Source of the DNA: Dongia deserti
Lineage (GTDB): Bacteria; Pseudomonadota; Alphaproteobacteria; Dongiales; Dongiaceae
DNA: 64,000 bases
Assembly (NCBI RefSeq): GCF_003574735.1
Contig: NZ_QORW01000023.1
Span: forward strand, 1-64,000
Reading direction: 5' to 3'
The position numbers were made by a program, and so were the translations under genes. Positions 26,119-34,295 of the stretch are shown one piece after another; positions within the stretch are counted from its first letter, which is position 1; every line of letters begins with the position of its first letter. Under the pieces are notes generated by a model. It searched no databases and was not told the DNA's origin. It saw only the letters and a program-made list of their open reading frames with translations.

Positions 26119-26137
26119 TTGCATTGCGCAATCGCAA
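26119..26137. promoter_or_regulatory. Candidate palindromic operator of ccr-mcd
   Basis: TTGCATTGCGCAATCGCAA, an imperfect 19-bp palindrome centred on TTGCGCAA, 60 bases before the ccr start codon. It shares TTGCATTGC with the site upstream of ecm. A TATACT box (26077-26082) in an AT-rich stretch lies just upstream, so a bound protein would sit at or after the start site and could repress or, with other contacts, activate. Confidence 0.5.
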
Positions 26138-26197
26138 GTGCGAAGGCATGATGGGTTTTGAGGGGAGCCGCACACCAGCGATAGGGAGATCAGGCCT

Positions 26198-27484
26198 ATG
26201 TCCGAGACGGCAGAAGTGATCCAGCTTCACAAGGGGAACGGGGGACGCAAGGACCTGTATGAGGTCGGCGAGATCCCGCCCATGGGCCATCTGCCGACCA
26301 AGATGTATGCCTGGGCAATCCGGCGCGAGCGGCATGGGCCGCCCGAGCAGTCGATGCAGATCGAAGTGGTGCCAACTCCCGTGCCTGAAGCGGACGAGGT
26401 AGTCGTGCTCGTGATGGCGGCGGGCGTGAACTACAACGGCGTCTGGGCCGGCCTCGGCAAGCCGATCTCGCCGTTCGACGTGCACAAGGCCGAGTATCAC
26501 ATCGCCGGGTCCGATGCGTCGGGCATCGTGTGGGCCGTCGGCTCCAAGGTGAAGCGCTGGAAAGTGGGCGACGAGGTGGTCGTCCACTGCAACCAGGATG
26601 ACGGCGACGACGAGGAGTGCAACGGCGGCGATCCGATGTTCTCGCCCTCGCAGCGCATCTGGGGCTACGAGACGCCGGACGGATCTTTCGCACAATTCGC
26701 CAAGGTGCAGGGGCGCCAACTGATGCCACGGCCGAAGCACCTGACCTGGGAAGAGAGCGCCTGCTATACGCTCACGCTCGCCACCGCCTATCGCATGCTG
26801 TTCGGCCATCGCCCGCACATCCTGCGGCCAGGGCACAACGTCCTCATCTGGGGCTCATCGGGCGGTCTCGGCTCGATGGCGGTGCAGTTGTGCGCGACGG
26901 CGGGCGCCAACGCGATCGGAATCATCTCGGATGAATCGAAGCGCGAGTTCGTGATGTCGCTTGGCGCCAAGGGCGTCATCAACCGCAACGACTTCAAGTG
27001 CTGGGGCCAGCTGCCCGATGTCAACGACACGGCGGGCTATGCCGACTACATGAAGCGCTGCCGCGAGTTCGGCAAGGCGATCTGGGCGATCACCGGCAAG
27101 GGCGTCGACGTCGATTTTGTGTTCGAGCACCCGGGTGAGCAGACCTTCCCGGTCTCCTGCTTCGTGGTGAAGCGCGGCGGCATGGTTGTATTCTGCGCCG
27201 GCACGACCGGCTACAACCTCACCATGGATGCCCGCTTCGTGTGGATGCGGCAGAAGCGCATCCAGGGCAGCCACTTCGCCAACCTGCTGCAGGCGAGCCA
27301 GGCCAATAACTTGGTGCTGGAGCGGCGCATCGATCCCTGCATGTCCGAGGTGTTCGGCTGGCACGACATCCCGGCCGCTCATACCAAGATGTGGAAGAAC
27401 CAGCACAAGCCCGGCAATATGGCGGTGCTGGTCCAGGCGAAGCGGCCCGGCTGCCGCACCCTGGAAGACGTGATCGAAGGGTAA
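26198..27484 (+). CDS. ccr: Crotonyl-CoA carboxylase/reductase
   Basis: 428 residues; key enzyme of the ethylmalonyl-CoA pathway, which uses NADPH and CO2 to make ethylmalonyl-CoA from crotonyl-CoA. It belongs to the zinc-free medium-chain dehydrogenase superfamily. Visible features are the N-terminal catalytic domain with AAGVNYNGVWAGLGKPISPF, the loop DGDDEECNGGDPMFSPSQRIWGYE (long stretch at about 134-157) that is specific to carboxylating Ccr enzymes, the NADPH-binding LIWGSSGGLGSMAVQLC and FEHPGEQTFP, which carries the His and Glu of the CO2 site region. Mcd follows after nine bases, which makes an operon. A GGGAG ribosome site precedes the ATG. Confidence 0.96.
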   Translation: MSETAEVIQLHKGNGGRKDLYEVGEIPPMGHLPTKMYAWAIRRERHGPPEQSMQIEVVPTPVPEADEVVVLVMAAGVNYNGVWAGLGKPISPFDVHKAEYHIAGSDASGIVWAVGSKVKRWKVGDEVVVHCNQDDGDDEECNGGDPMFSPSQRIWGYETPDGSFAQFAKVQGRQLMPRPKHLTWEESACYTLTLATAYRMLFGHRPHILRPGHNVLIWGSSGGLGSMAVQLCATAGANAIGIISDESKREFVMSLGAKGVINRNDFKCWGQLPDVNDTAGYADYMKRCREFGKAIWAITGKGVDVDFVFEHPGEQTFPVSCFVVKRGGMVVFCAGTTGYNLTMDARFVWMRQKRIQGSHFANLLQASQANNLVLERRIDPCMSEVFGWHDIPAAHTKMWKNQHKPGNMAVLVQAKRPGCRTLEDVIEG

Positions 27485-27493
27485 GGCTCTCCC

Positions 27494-29128
27494 ATGTCGG
27501 CTGGAGCGCACGGCGCCTGCGACCTGGCGCTGCAGGCGGCCGAAGACGTGCTGACGCGTGCGCAGGCGGCGCTCAGCACGAAGGTGGCTCTCGGCGGCAG
27601 AATCGATGCCGCCGCTTTGGACCGTCACCAACATGCCGCGCATGGGTTTGCGTGGCTCGCTACCTACGTTGCCGCTCTGCGCGCCACGCTTGAGTGGGCG
27701 GACAATCTTGATCGTGCCGGCAAGTTCGGCGAGCGCGAGCGGCTGATCCTGCAACTCGGCTTCACGGAGTACCTGGCGCAGATCCTGGGCGGCATCCCCA
27801 TGAGCCAGGGCGAGATGGTGCGGCCCGCCGACCTCGGCCTCGCCGAAGCCGATCTGGAGAAGCTGGCGGGCCAGCTGGCGCACTTCCAGCAGGCGGACCT
27901 GCCCTTCCTGCGGCGACGTCTGGCGGAGTTGATCGAAGAGAGTGAATTCGGCGAGCCAGGCCTTGAGGACGAGGCGCTGCTGATGGTGCGCGACCAGTTC
28001 CGCCGCTTTGCCGAGGATCACCGCGAAGCAGCGCATCGCTGGCATCTCAAGGACGAGCTCATTCCGCTGGAGGTCATCGCGCAGCTCGCGGAGATGGGCG
28101 TGTTCGGCCTGACCGTGCCGGAGGAATTCGGCGGGTCGGGGCTTGGCAAGCTCGCCATGTGCGTGGTCACGGAGGAACTGTCGCGCGGCTATATCGGACT
28201 GGGCTCGCTTGGCACGCGCTCGGAGATCGCGGCGGAGCTGATCCGCCTCGGTGGCACCGAGGAGCAGAAACGGCACTGGCTGCCGAAGCTCGCGAGCGGC
28301 GAGATCCTACCGACGGCGGTGTTCACCGAGCCGAATACCGGCTCTGACCTCGGCGCGCTGAAGACGCGGGCGGTGAAGGATGGCGATGTCTACAAGGTGA
28401 CCGGCAACAAGACGTGGATCACCCATGCTGCGCGCGCCGACATGATGACCCTGCTGGCGCGCACCGATCCGAGCTCGACCGATTATCGCGGCCTCTCCAT
28501 GTTCCTGGCGGAGAAACCGCGCGGCACCGATGCCGATCCGTTCCCGGTCAAGGGCATGCGCGGCGGCGAGATTCCCGTGCTCGGCTATCGCGGGATGAAG
28601 GAATACGAGATCGGCTTCGACGGCTTCGAAGTGCCGGCGAAGAACCTGCTCGGCGGGCGCGAGGGTGAAGGCTTCAAGCAACTGATGGCGACCTTCGAAT
28701 CCGCGCGTATCCAGACCGCGGCGCGCGCTGTGGGCGTCGCGCAATGTGCCATGGGGCTGGGTTTGAAATACGCCCGCGAGCGCATCCAGTTCGGCAGGCC
28801 GATCTATGAGTTCCCGCGCGTCCACGGCAAGCTCGCCTGGATGGCGGTCGAGACCATGATCGCGCGCCAGCTCGGCTATTTCGCCGCGCGCGAGAAGGAT
28901 TCGGAGCGGCGTTGCGACATCCCCGCCGGCATGGCGAAGCTGCTGGCGGCGCGCGTTGCCTGGGCCAACGCCGACAACGCGCTGCAGATCCACGGCGGCA
29001 ACGGCTACGCCCAGGAATACGAAATCAGCCGCGTGCTGTGCGACGCCCGCATCCTCAACGTGTTCGAAGGCGCCGCCGAGATCCAGGCCCAGGTGGTCGC
29101 CCGCGGGCTGCTCAGCGGGCGGAATTAG
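27494..29128 (+). CDS. mcd: (2S)-Methylsuccinyl-CoA dehydrogenase
   Basis: 544 residues; FAD enzyme that oxidises methylsuccinyl-CoA to mesaconyl-CoA. The acyl-CoA dehydrogenase core spans about 170-540 with TVPEEFGGSGLG, the FAD/substrate stretch PTAVFTEPNTGSDLGALKTRA (about 275-295), and QIHGGNGYAQEYEISRVLCDARI at the end. The additional 150-residue N-terminal region is typical of Mcd and absent from ordinary acyl-CoA dehydrogenases, which are about 380 aa. The position directly after ccr confirms the assignment. Later pathway genes (mch, mcl1, epi) are not in the window. Confidence 0.94.
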   Translation: MSAGAHGACDLALQAAEDVLTRAQAALSTKVALGGRIDAAALDRHQHAAHGFAWLATYVAALRATLEWADNLDRAGKFGERERLILQLGFTEYLAQILGGIPMSQGEMVRPADLGLAEADLEKLAGQLAHFQQADLPFLRRRLAELIEESEFGEPGLEDEALLMVRDQFRRFAEDHREAAHRWHLKDELIPLEVIAQLAEMGVFGLTVPEEFGGSGLGKLAMCVVTEELSRGYIGLGSLGTRSEIAAELIRLGGTEEQKRHWLPKLASGEILPTAVFTEPNTGSDLGALKTRAVKDGDVYKVTGNKTWITHAARADMMTLLARTDPSSTDYRGLSMFLAEKPRGTDADPFPVKGMRGGEIPVLGYRGMKEYEIGFDGFEVPAKNLLGGREGEGFKQLMATFESARIQTAARAVGVAQCAMGLGLKYARERIQFGRPIYEFPRVHGKLAWMAVETMIARQLGYFAAREKDSERRCDIPAGMAKLLAARVAWANADNALQIHGGNGYAQEYEISRVLCDARILNVFEGAAEIQAQVVARGLLSGRN

Positions 29129-29158
29129 AGTCGTTCCAACAGACTCCTTGCTGCAAAG

Positions 29159-29281
29159 CGAGCCGCCTCCTCCCCCGACATAAGGGAGGTTAGGGAGGGG
29201 GAAGCCGCGTTTCGGTGCGCGAGAATCTTCGCTCGCTTCCCCCACCCCGGCCCCTCCCCAAAGGTGGGGGAGGGGAATCCG
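29159..29281. repeat. C/G-rich intergenic hairpins
   Basis: The 274-base gap after mcd holds CCTCCTCCCCCGACATAAGGGAGG and, further on, CCCCTCCCC-AAAGG-TGGGGGAGGGG. Two hairpins of this kind are common intergenic repeats in GC-rich alphaproteobacteria. They could end transcription of ccr-mcd, though no T-run follows. A related but different hairpin type is at 4907 and 44792. Confidence 0.5.
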
Positions 29282-29402
29282 CATGGTTCTGCGCCATGTT
29301 CAAATGCACTCCGATAAGTGCACATAGGTTCGTCGCGAGACACGCAGCGTTTGCTATGCTCTAATCGCCGCGAGAGCCTCGCCGACGGTGGATCAAAGTT
29401 CC

Positions 29403-30011
29403 ATGCCCAAGCACGTCGATTTCTATTTCGCACTCAACAGCCGCTACTCCTATCTCGCCGCGACGCAGATAGCGGCGCTGGAGAAGGAATGTGGCGCGGA
29501 GGTGGCGTGGCGGCCGCTCGATTTCGACCTGCTGATGGTGGCGCGCAAGTGGGATCCGTTCTCCGGCGCGCCGACGTCCGGCCAGTACGACATCGCCTAC
29601 CGGCGCAAGGACGTCGTGCGCTGGGCCAGATATTACGACATTCCGCTGCGGATCGTGGAATGGGAGAAATACGACTGGCTGCGCTTCAATCTGGCGGCCA
29701 CCGAAGCGGCCAAGGAGCCGGAGGGCTGCGCCAAGTTCTCCCAGGCGGTGTTCGCCCTCACCATGGGTGAGCGCGAGGGACGCGACACCGAAACCGTGAT
29801 CTCTTCGGCGGCGCATGATGCGGGGCTGGACCCGCGGCGTCTTATCCAGGCCTCGAAAAGCTCCGACACCAAGAGTGAGCTGCATCATGCCATCACCGAC
29901 GCCGTCGCACTCGGCGTGTTCGGCGTGCCGAGCTTCGTGTTCGACGGCGAAGTCTATTGGGGCAATGACCGCCTCATCCTGCTGCGCTGGGCGCTGACGG
30001 GGAAGCGATAG
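29403..30011 (+). CDS. 2-Hydroxychromene-2-carboxylate isomerase-like (DsbA family) protein
   Basis: 202 residues with the kappa-class glutathione transferase/HCCA isomerase fold (thioredoxin fold with helical insert). It begins HVDFYFALNSRYSYLAATQI, the position where HCCA isomerase has its Ser nucleophile instead of a Cys pair, and ends GVFGVPSFVFDGEVYWGNDRL, the cis-Pro glutathione-binding part. The substrate is unknown; genes of naphthalene degradation are not present. The ATG is used; an in-frame GTG five codons upstream is also possible. Confidence 0.85.
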   Translation: MPKHVDFYFALNSRYSYLAATQIAALEKECGAEVAWRPLDFDLLMVARKWDPFSGAPTSGQYDIAYRRKDVVRWARYYDIPLRIVEWEKYDWLRFNLAATEAAKEPEGCAKFSQAVFALTMGEREGRDTETVISSAAHDAGLDPRRLIQASKSSDTKSELHHAITDAVALGVFGVPSFVFDGEVYWGNDRLILLRWALTGKR

Positions 30012-30036
30012 GCGCGATTCTACACGCTCTCACTTC

Positions 30037-30067
30037 CGTCATGGTCGGATCAAGTCCGACCATGACG
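30037..30067. repeat. Short intergenic hairpin, copy 5 of the CGTCATG repeat
   Basis: CGTCATGGTCGGA, loop TCAAG, TCCGACCATGACG: a perfect 13-bp stem. It equals the ends of copies 3 and 4 joined directly and lies between the convergent ends of the HCCA-isomerase-like and ABC transporter genes. Confidence 0.85.
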
Positions 30068-30106
30068 ATTGAGTGAGCAGCGAGAGCGACACGTGGCGGA
30101 GTTGCG

Positions 30107-32206
30107 CTACGCCACCACCACCTTGTCCACCTTCTTCAGATCATCCAGCGGGATGTGGCAGGCGATGCGGTGGCCGCTGGCGGTGGTCTGCATCGGCGGC
30201 GCCTCGTTGTCGCAGATCGGGCCGAGCTTGCGCGGGCAACGGGTCGCGAAGGGGCACCCCTTGGGGCGGTTCTGCGGGCTGGGGATGGCGCCTTCAAGGA
30301 TGATGCGGCGCTGGTGCACGTCGGGATCGGCGATCGGCACCGCCGAAAGCAAGGCCTCGGTGTAGGGATGATAGGGTGGCGCGAAGATTTCGTCAGTGCG
30401 CCCGAATTCCATCACCTGGCCCAGATACATCACCGCCACGTAATCGGCGAGGTACCGCACGACCGACAGATCGTGCGAGATGAAGATGAGGGTTGCGCCG
30501 CGCTTGGCCTGGATGTCGACCAGCAGGTTGATGATCGCGGCCTGCACCGAGACGTCGAGCGCGGAGACCGGCTCGTCGGCCAGGATCAGGTCCGGCTCGC
30601 CCGCCAAGGCGCGCGCAATGGCGACGCGCTGCTTCTGGCCGCCGGAGAGCTGCCGCGGCATGCGACTGGCGAACTCCAGCGGCAGATTGACGGTTTTCAG
30701 AAGTGTGCTCGTCTCGTTCTTCGCCTCCCGTCCGCTCAAGCCGCGCAGCTTGCGGATCGCGCGCTCCATTACATAGCCGATGGAATGGCTGGGGTTGAGC
30801 GTGCTGTCAGGATTCTGGAACACCATCTGGACCGCGCGCTTGGTGTCCGCTTCGCGATCCTCCACCGGAATCTGACTGATCTCCTTGCCGGCCAGCGTCA
30901 CCATGCCGGCAGAGCCGAGCTCGATGCCGGTCAGCACCTTGGCGAGGGTGGATTTGCCGCACCCGGACTCGCCGACGATTGCCAGGGTCTGACCGCGATT
31001 GGCCTCGAGCTCGATATTGTCGACGGCGTGCACGTCATAGCCCTTGCCGCCGAACATGCCGGTCGACTGGTGATAGGTCTTGCGCAGGTGAGCGATCCTC
31101 AGCACCGCCTCCGCATCGACCGGCTGATCGCCAATGGCGACCGCCTCAATGCCCTGCGGCAGCTTATCGTGCGACGGCAGTTCCTCAGCCCGCACGCATT
31201 TGACGCGATGGCGCTCGCTGAGGCTCAAGGTCGGCAGCGGATCCTGGCTGCAGCGCTCCGCGATCGCGAAGCGGCAGCGCGGCTGGAACACGCAACCCTT
31301 CGGCCGGTTGAGGATCGACGGCACCTGCCCCGGAATCGCGGTCAGCGGCCGGCTGTTCTTGTCCGCGCCCAGGGTCGGGATACAGCTCAACAAGCCCCGC
31401 GTATAAGGATGGCGGGGGTTGCGGAACACGTCGGCGATCGGGCCTTCCTCCACCAGCTCGCCCGCATACATGACGCCGATGCGGTCGCAGATGCGCACCA
31501 CCGTGCCGAGATTGTGGCTGATGAAGACGATGGCGGTGTTGTGCTTTTCGCGCAGGCGCGCCACCAGATCGAGCACGGCCGCTTCGACCGTGACGTCGAG
31601 GCCGGTAGTCGGCTCATCCATCACCAGCAGCGACGGTTCCGCCATGAGCGCCATGGCGATCACCACGCGCTGCTGCTGCCCGCCCGACAGCTGGTGCGGA
31701 TAGCGCGTCATCATGGTTTCAGGATCGGGCAGGTTGACCTCGCGCAGCATCTGCAGCGCGCGGGCCCGGGCTTGCTGCTCGTTCTCGCCGAAATGGATCA
31801 TCGGCACTTCCATGAGCTGCTTGCCGATCGGGATGACCGGGTTGAGGCTGCTCATCGGGTCCTGATAGACCATGGAGATCTTGCGCCCGCGAAGGGCCCG
31901 CAGCTCCGCCGGCGACAACTTGGCGAGATCCTTACCCTCGAACAGGACCTGCCCGCCGGTGACGCGGCCGACTGTGCCCAGATATTGCATGACGGCGAAC
32001 GCGACGGTGGACTTGCCGCAGCCGGATTCGCCGACTAGGCCGATCGCCTCGCCCTGGCCGAGCTTGAAGCTGATGTTCGGCACCACCTTCATTTCGCCCG
32101 CGCGCACGAAATAGGAGATGCTGACATTGCGCAGCTCGAGAACCGGCGGCTTGCCGGCGCCGGCGCCGGGCCGGCTGTTCGTCTCAGTGGCGGTGGCGAA
32201 TTGCAT
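30107..32206 (-). CDS. Fused DppD-DppF-type ABC transporter ATPase
   Basis: 699 residues with two complete peptide-type ATPase halves. Half one (about 20-330) has Walker A GESGCGKST, signature LSGGQQQR and Walker B LLVMDEPT; half two (about 375-690) has GESGCGKST, LSGGQKQR and LILADEPV. Each half ends with the oligopeptide-type C-terminal domain with Cys clusters (CVFQPRCRFAIAERC and CPFATRCPRKLGPIC), which often bind an iron-sulfur cluster. It powers uptake (or export) of peptides or similar solutes with the two permeases upstream. It follows the permease genes on one transcript. No substrate-binding protein is found near it. Confidence 0.95.
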   Translation of the reverse strand: MQFATATETNSRPGAGAGKPPVLELRNVSISYFVRAGEMKVVPNISFKLGQGEAIGLVGESGCGKSTVAFAVMQYLGTVGRVTGGQVLFEGKDLAKLSPAELRALRGRKISMVYQDPMSSLNPVIPIGKQLMEVPMIHFGENEQQARARALQMLREVNLPDPETMMTRYPHQLSGGQQQRVVIAMALMAEPSLLVMDEPTTGLDVTVEAAVLDLVARLREKHNTAIVFISHNLGTVVRICDRIGVMYAGELVEEGPIADVFRNPRHPYTRGLLSCIPTLGADKNSRPLTAIPGQVPSILNRPKGCVFQPRCRFAIAERCSQDPLPTLSLSERHRVKCVRAEELPSHDKLPQGIEAVAIGDQPVDAEAVLRIAHLRKTYHQSTGMFGGKGYDVHAVDNIELEANRGQTLAIVGESGCGKSTLAKVLTGIELGSAGMVTLAGKEISQIPVEDREADTKRAVQMVFQNPDSTLNPSHSIGYVMERAIRKLRGLSGREAKNETSTLLKTVNLPLEFASRMPRQLSGGQKQRVAIARALAGEPDLILADEPVSALDVSVQAAIINLLVDIQAKRGATLIFISHDLSVVRYLADYVAVMYLGQVMEFGRTDEIFAPPYHPYTEALLSAVPIADPDVHQRRIILEGAIPSPQNRPKGCPFATRCPRKLGPICDNEAPPMQTTASGHRIACHIPLDDLKKVDKVVVA

Positions 32207-32218
32207 GCTTTACTCCGT

Positions 32219-33079
32219 CTAATCCCGCATGCTGATCTCGCGCATGCCGTCGGCGAGCAGGCTGAAGCCGACCACCAGCGAGGTGATGGCCGCTGCCGGG
32301 AACAGCGCCATGTGCGGAAAGATCGACATCAGCGCGTAGCTGTCCTTCACCATGCCGCCCCAGTCGGGCGTCGGCGGCGGCAGGCCTAACCCCAAGAAGC
32401 CGAGCACGCCGATGGCGATGGTTGTGTAGCCCATGCGCAGACAGGCATCGACGATCAGCGGCCCGCGCGCATTGGGCAGGATCTCGATGAACATGATGTA
32501 GAGCGCGGATTCGCCGCGCATCTTGGCGGCGGCAACATATTCGCGCTCGCGCAGCTCCAGCGTCATGCCGCGCACGATACGCATGATTTGCGGCGAGGCG
32601 ATGAAGATCACCGCCAGGATGATGTTGAGCGCGCTCGGGCCGAACCGCATGATCACGATGATATAGAGCACGATGGCCGGGAACGACAGGATGATATCCG
32701 AGATGCGGTTGATAACAGTATCGGCCCAGCCGCGATAATAGCCGGCCAGCAGGCCCAACAGGCTGCCGATGGCATAGGCGATTGCGACCGCGACGGGCGC
32801 GACGGTGAGCACCGTGCGCGAGCCCCAGATCACGCGTGCAAGAATGTCGCGGCCTTGCATGTCGGTGCCGAACCAGTGGATTGCGTTCGGGGTCGGATCG
32901 ACCAGCGCGTCCAGGTCGTTGGAGTTCGGCCCGAACGGCGAGATCACCGGCGCGAAGATCGCAACCAACACCCAGAACACGACCAGGAAGGCGCCCACCA
33001 TGCCAACCGGGGATTCGCGCAGCAGGCTTACGCGCGCCCAGGTCCGGGTCACTGCACCAGCGGTATCGCTCATCGCCAT
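32219..33079 (-). CDS. ABC transporter permease, DppC type
   Basis: 286 residues; inner-membrane subunit with about six spans. The N-terminal extension with FGTDMQGRDILARVIWG and the coupling-helix EAA loop LELREREYVAAAKMRG near residue 170 are those of DppC/OppC. The end LADGMREISMRD is close to the usual DppC C-terminus. It pairs with the DppB-type permease 13 bases upstream. Confidence 0.94.
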   Translation of the reverse strand: MAMSDTAGAVTRTWARVSLLRESPVGMVGAFLVVFWVLVAIFAPVISPFGPNSNDLDALVDPTPNAIHWFGTDMQGRDILARVIWGSRTVLTVAPVAVAIAYAIGSLLGLLAGYYRGWADTVINRISDIILSFPAIVLYIIVIMRFGPSALNIILAVIFIASPQIMRIVRGMTLELREREYVAAAKMRGESALYIMFIEILPNARGPLIVDACLRMGYTTIAIGVLGFLGLGLPPPTPDWGGMVKDSYALMSIFPHMALFPAAAITSLVVGFSLLADGMREISMRD

Positions 33080-33092
33080 CCGTCGCTCTCCC

Positions 33093-34034
33093 TCAACTGA
33101 AGCGGATACGCGGGTTCAGCATCATGTAGCCCAGATCGCCCGCAATCTGGGTAGAGACCGAAACCAGCACGGCAAATAGAGAGGCCGCCTGCACCGTCGC
33201 CACATCCTGCGACAGCGCGGAATCCAGCAACATGCGTCCGAAGCCGGGATAGGCAAAGACCGCCTCCACCACCACGACGCCGGTGATCATATAGTTGATC
33301 TGTAGCAGGATGACGGTGAAGGGCGCGATCATCGCATTGCGCAAGGCATGCTTCAGGATCACGTCGCGGAAGGTGAGGCCCTTCAGGATCGCCGTGCGGA
33401 TATACGGCCGCGTCATCACCTCGACCATCGAGGCGCGCACCATGCGCACGACATAGCCGAGGTCATAGAGCACAATCACGGTCACGGGCAGGACGAGCTG
33501 TGCGGCGATCGGCCAGCGGGCGCCGGCTTCAAGCGTGGCAGTGCCGGGCAGCCAGCCCAGGCCGATCACGAAAATGCTGGCCAGGAACACGCCGGAAGCG
33601 AATTCGGGCACCGAGGTGGTCACGATGCTCGCGACCGAGATGGTGCGGTCGAGCTTCGAGCCTTCGCGCATGCCGGCGCTGATGCCGAACAGGACCGAGA
33701 GCGGCACCATCACCGCGAAGGCGATCGCCGCCAGGGTCAGGGTGTTGCCAAGCCGGTCCCAGATGATGTCGTTGACCGGCAGCTTATAGAGCGTCGAGTA
33801 ACCGAGATCGCCGCTGAGCACATTGCCCAGCCACTCGAAATAGCGTTCCCAAACCGGCCGGTGGAGGCCGAGCTCCTCCATCAGGCGGTCGCGCTGGTCC
33901 TGGGTCGAGAAGGGACCCAGAATCTTGGTCGCCATCTGTCCGGGCGTGAACTCGAAGGCGGCGAATACCAAGGCTGACACGACCAGCATCGTGAAAACCA
34001 GCGACGCCAGCCGCTTCAGAAAGAAAGCAAGCAT
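33093..34034 (-). CDS. ABC transporter permease, DppB type
   Basis: 313 residues with six membrane spans; it starts with a hydrophobic helix, then EFTPGQMATKILGPFSTQDQRD, and has the EAA coupling loop (MVRASMVEVMTRPYIRTAILKG, near residues 195-216) and the family end RIRFS. The ribosome site GGAAGGGG precedes the ATG. It is the first gene of the three-gene transport unit. The 261-base gap upstream holds no gene and no binding protein; it has an AT-rich stretch (34100-34145) that may be the promoter. Confidence 0.94.
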   Translation of the reverse strand: MLAFFLKRLASLVFTMLVVSALVFAAFEFTPGQMATKILGPFSTQDQRDRLMEELGLHRPVWERYFEWLGNVLSGDLGYSTLYKLPVNDIIWDRLGNTLTLAAIAFAVMVPLSVLFGISAGMREGSKLDRTISVASIVTTSVPEFASGVFLASIFVIGLGWLPGTATLEAGARWPIAAQLVLPVTVIVLYDLGYVVRMVRASMVEVMTRPYIRTAILKGLTFRDVILKHALRNAMIAPFTVILLQINYMITGVVVVEAVFAYPGFGRMLLDSALSQDVATVQAASLFAVLVSVSTQIAGDLGYMMLNPRIRFS

Positions 34035-34295
34035 TCGTCCCCTTCCGATATGAACGGCGGGGTCCGCGCGGTGCGCGCGGCCGCCTCCCTGATGTTTTCT
34101 TATTTATAACCCTCAGAAAACCATAGGTAAGTCAGGGTGTAAATGGAACCCCCTTCGCGACGCGGACTATCGCCTGAGCGACCGTCGCTTATTCCCTAAA
34201 AGCGGGCAGGGAGAAGGATCTTCGGTTGATCCGACGCAATGGTCCTACCCCTCAGGGGCCGGGAGAAATTCCTTCTGGGAAGGCCGAGCCATTCC

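Noticed and set aside
30155..32038. 627-codon plus-strand frame over the ABC ATPase
   Set aside because: The minus frame has two full sets of Walker and signature motifs; the plus frame has none.
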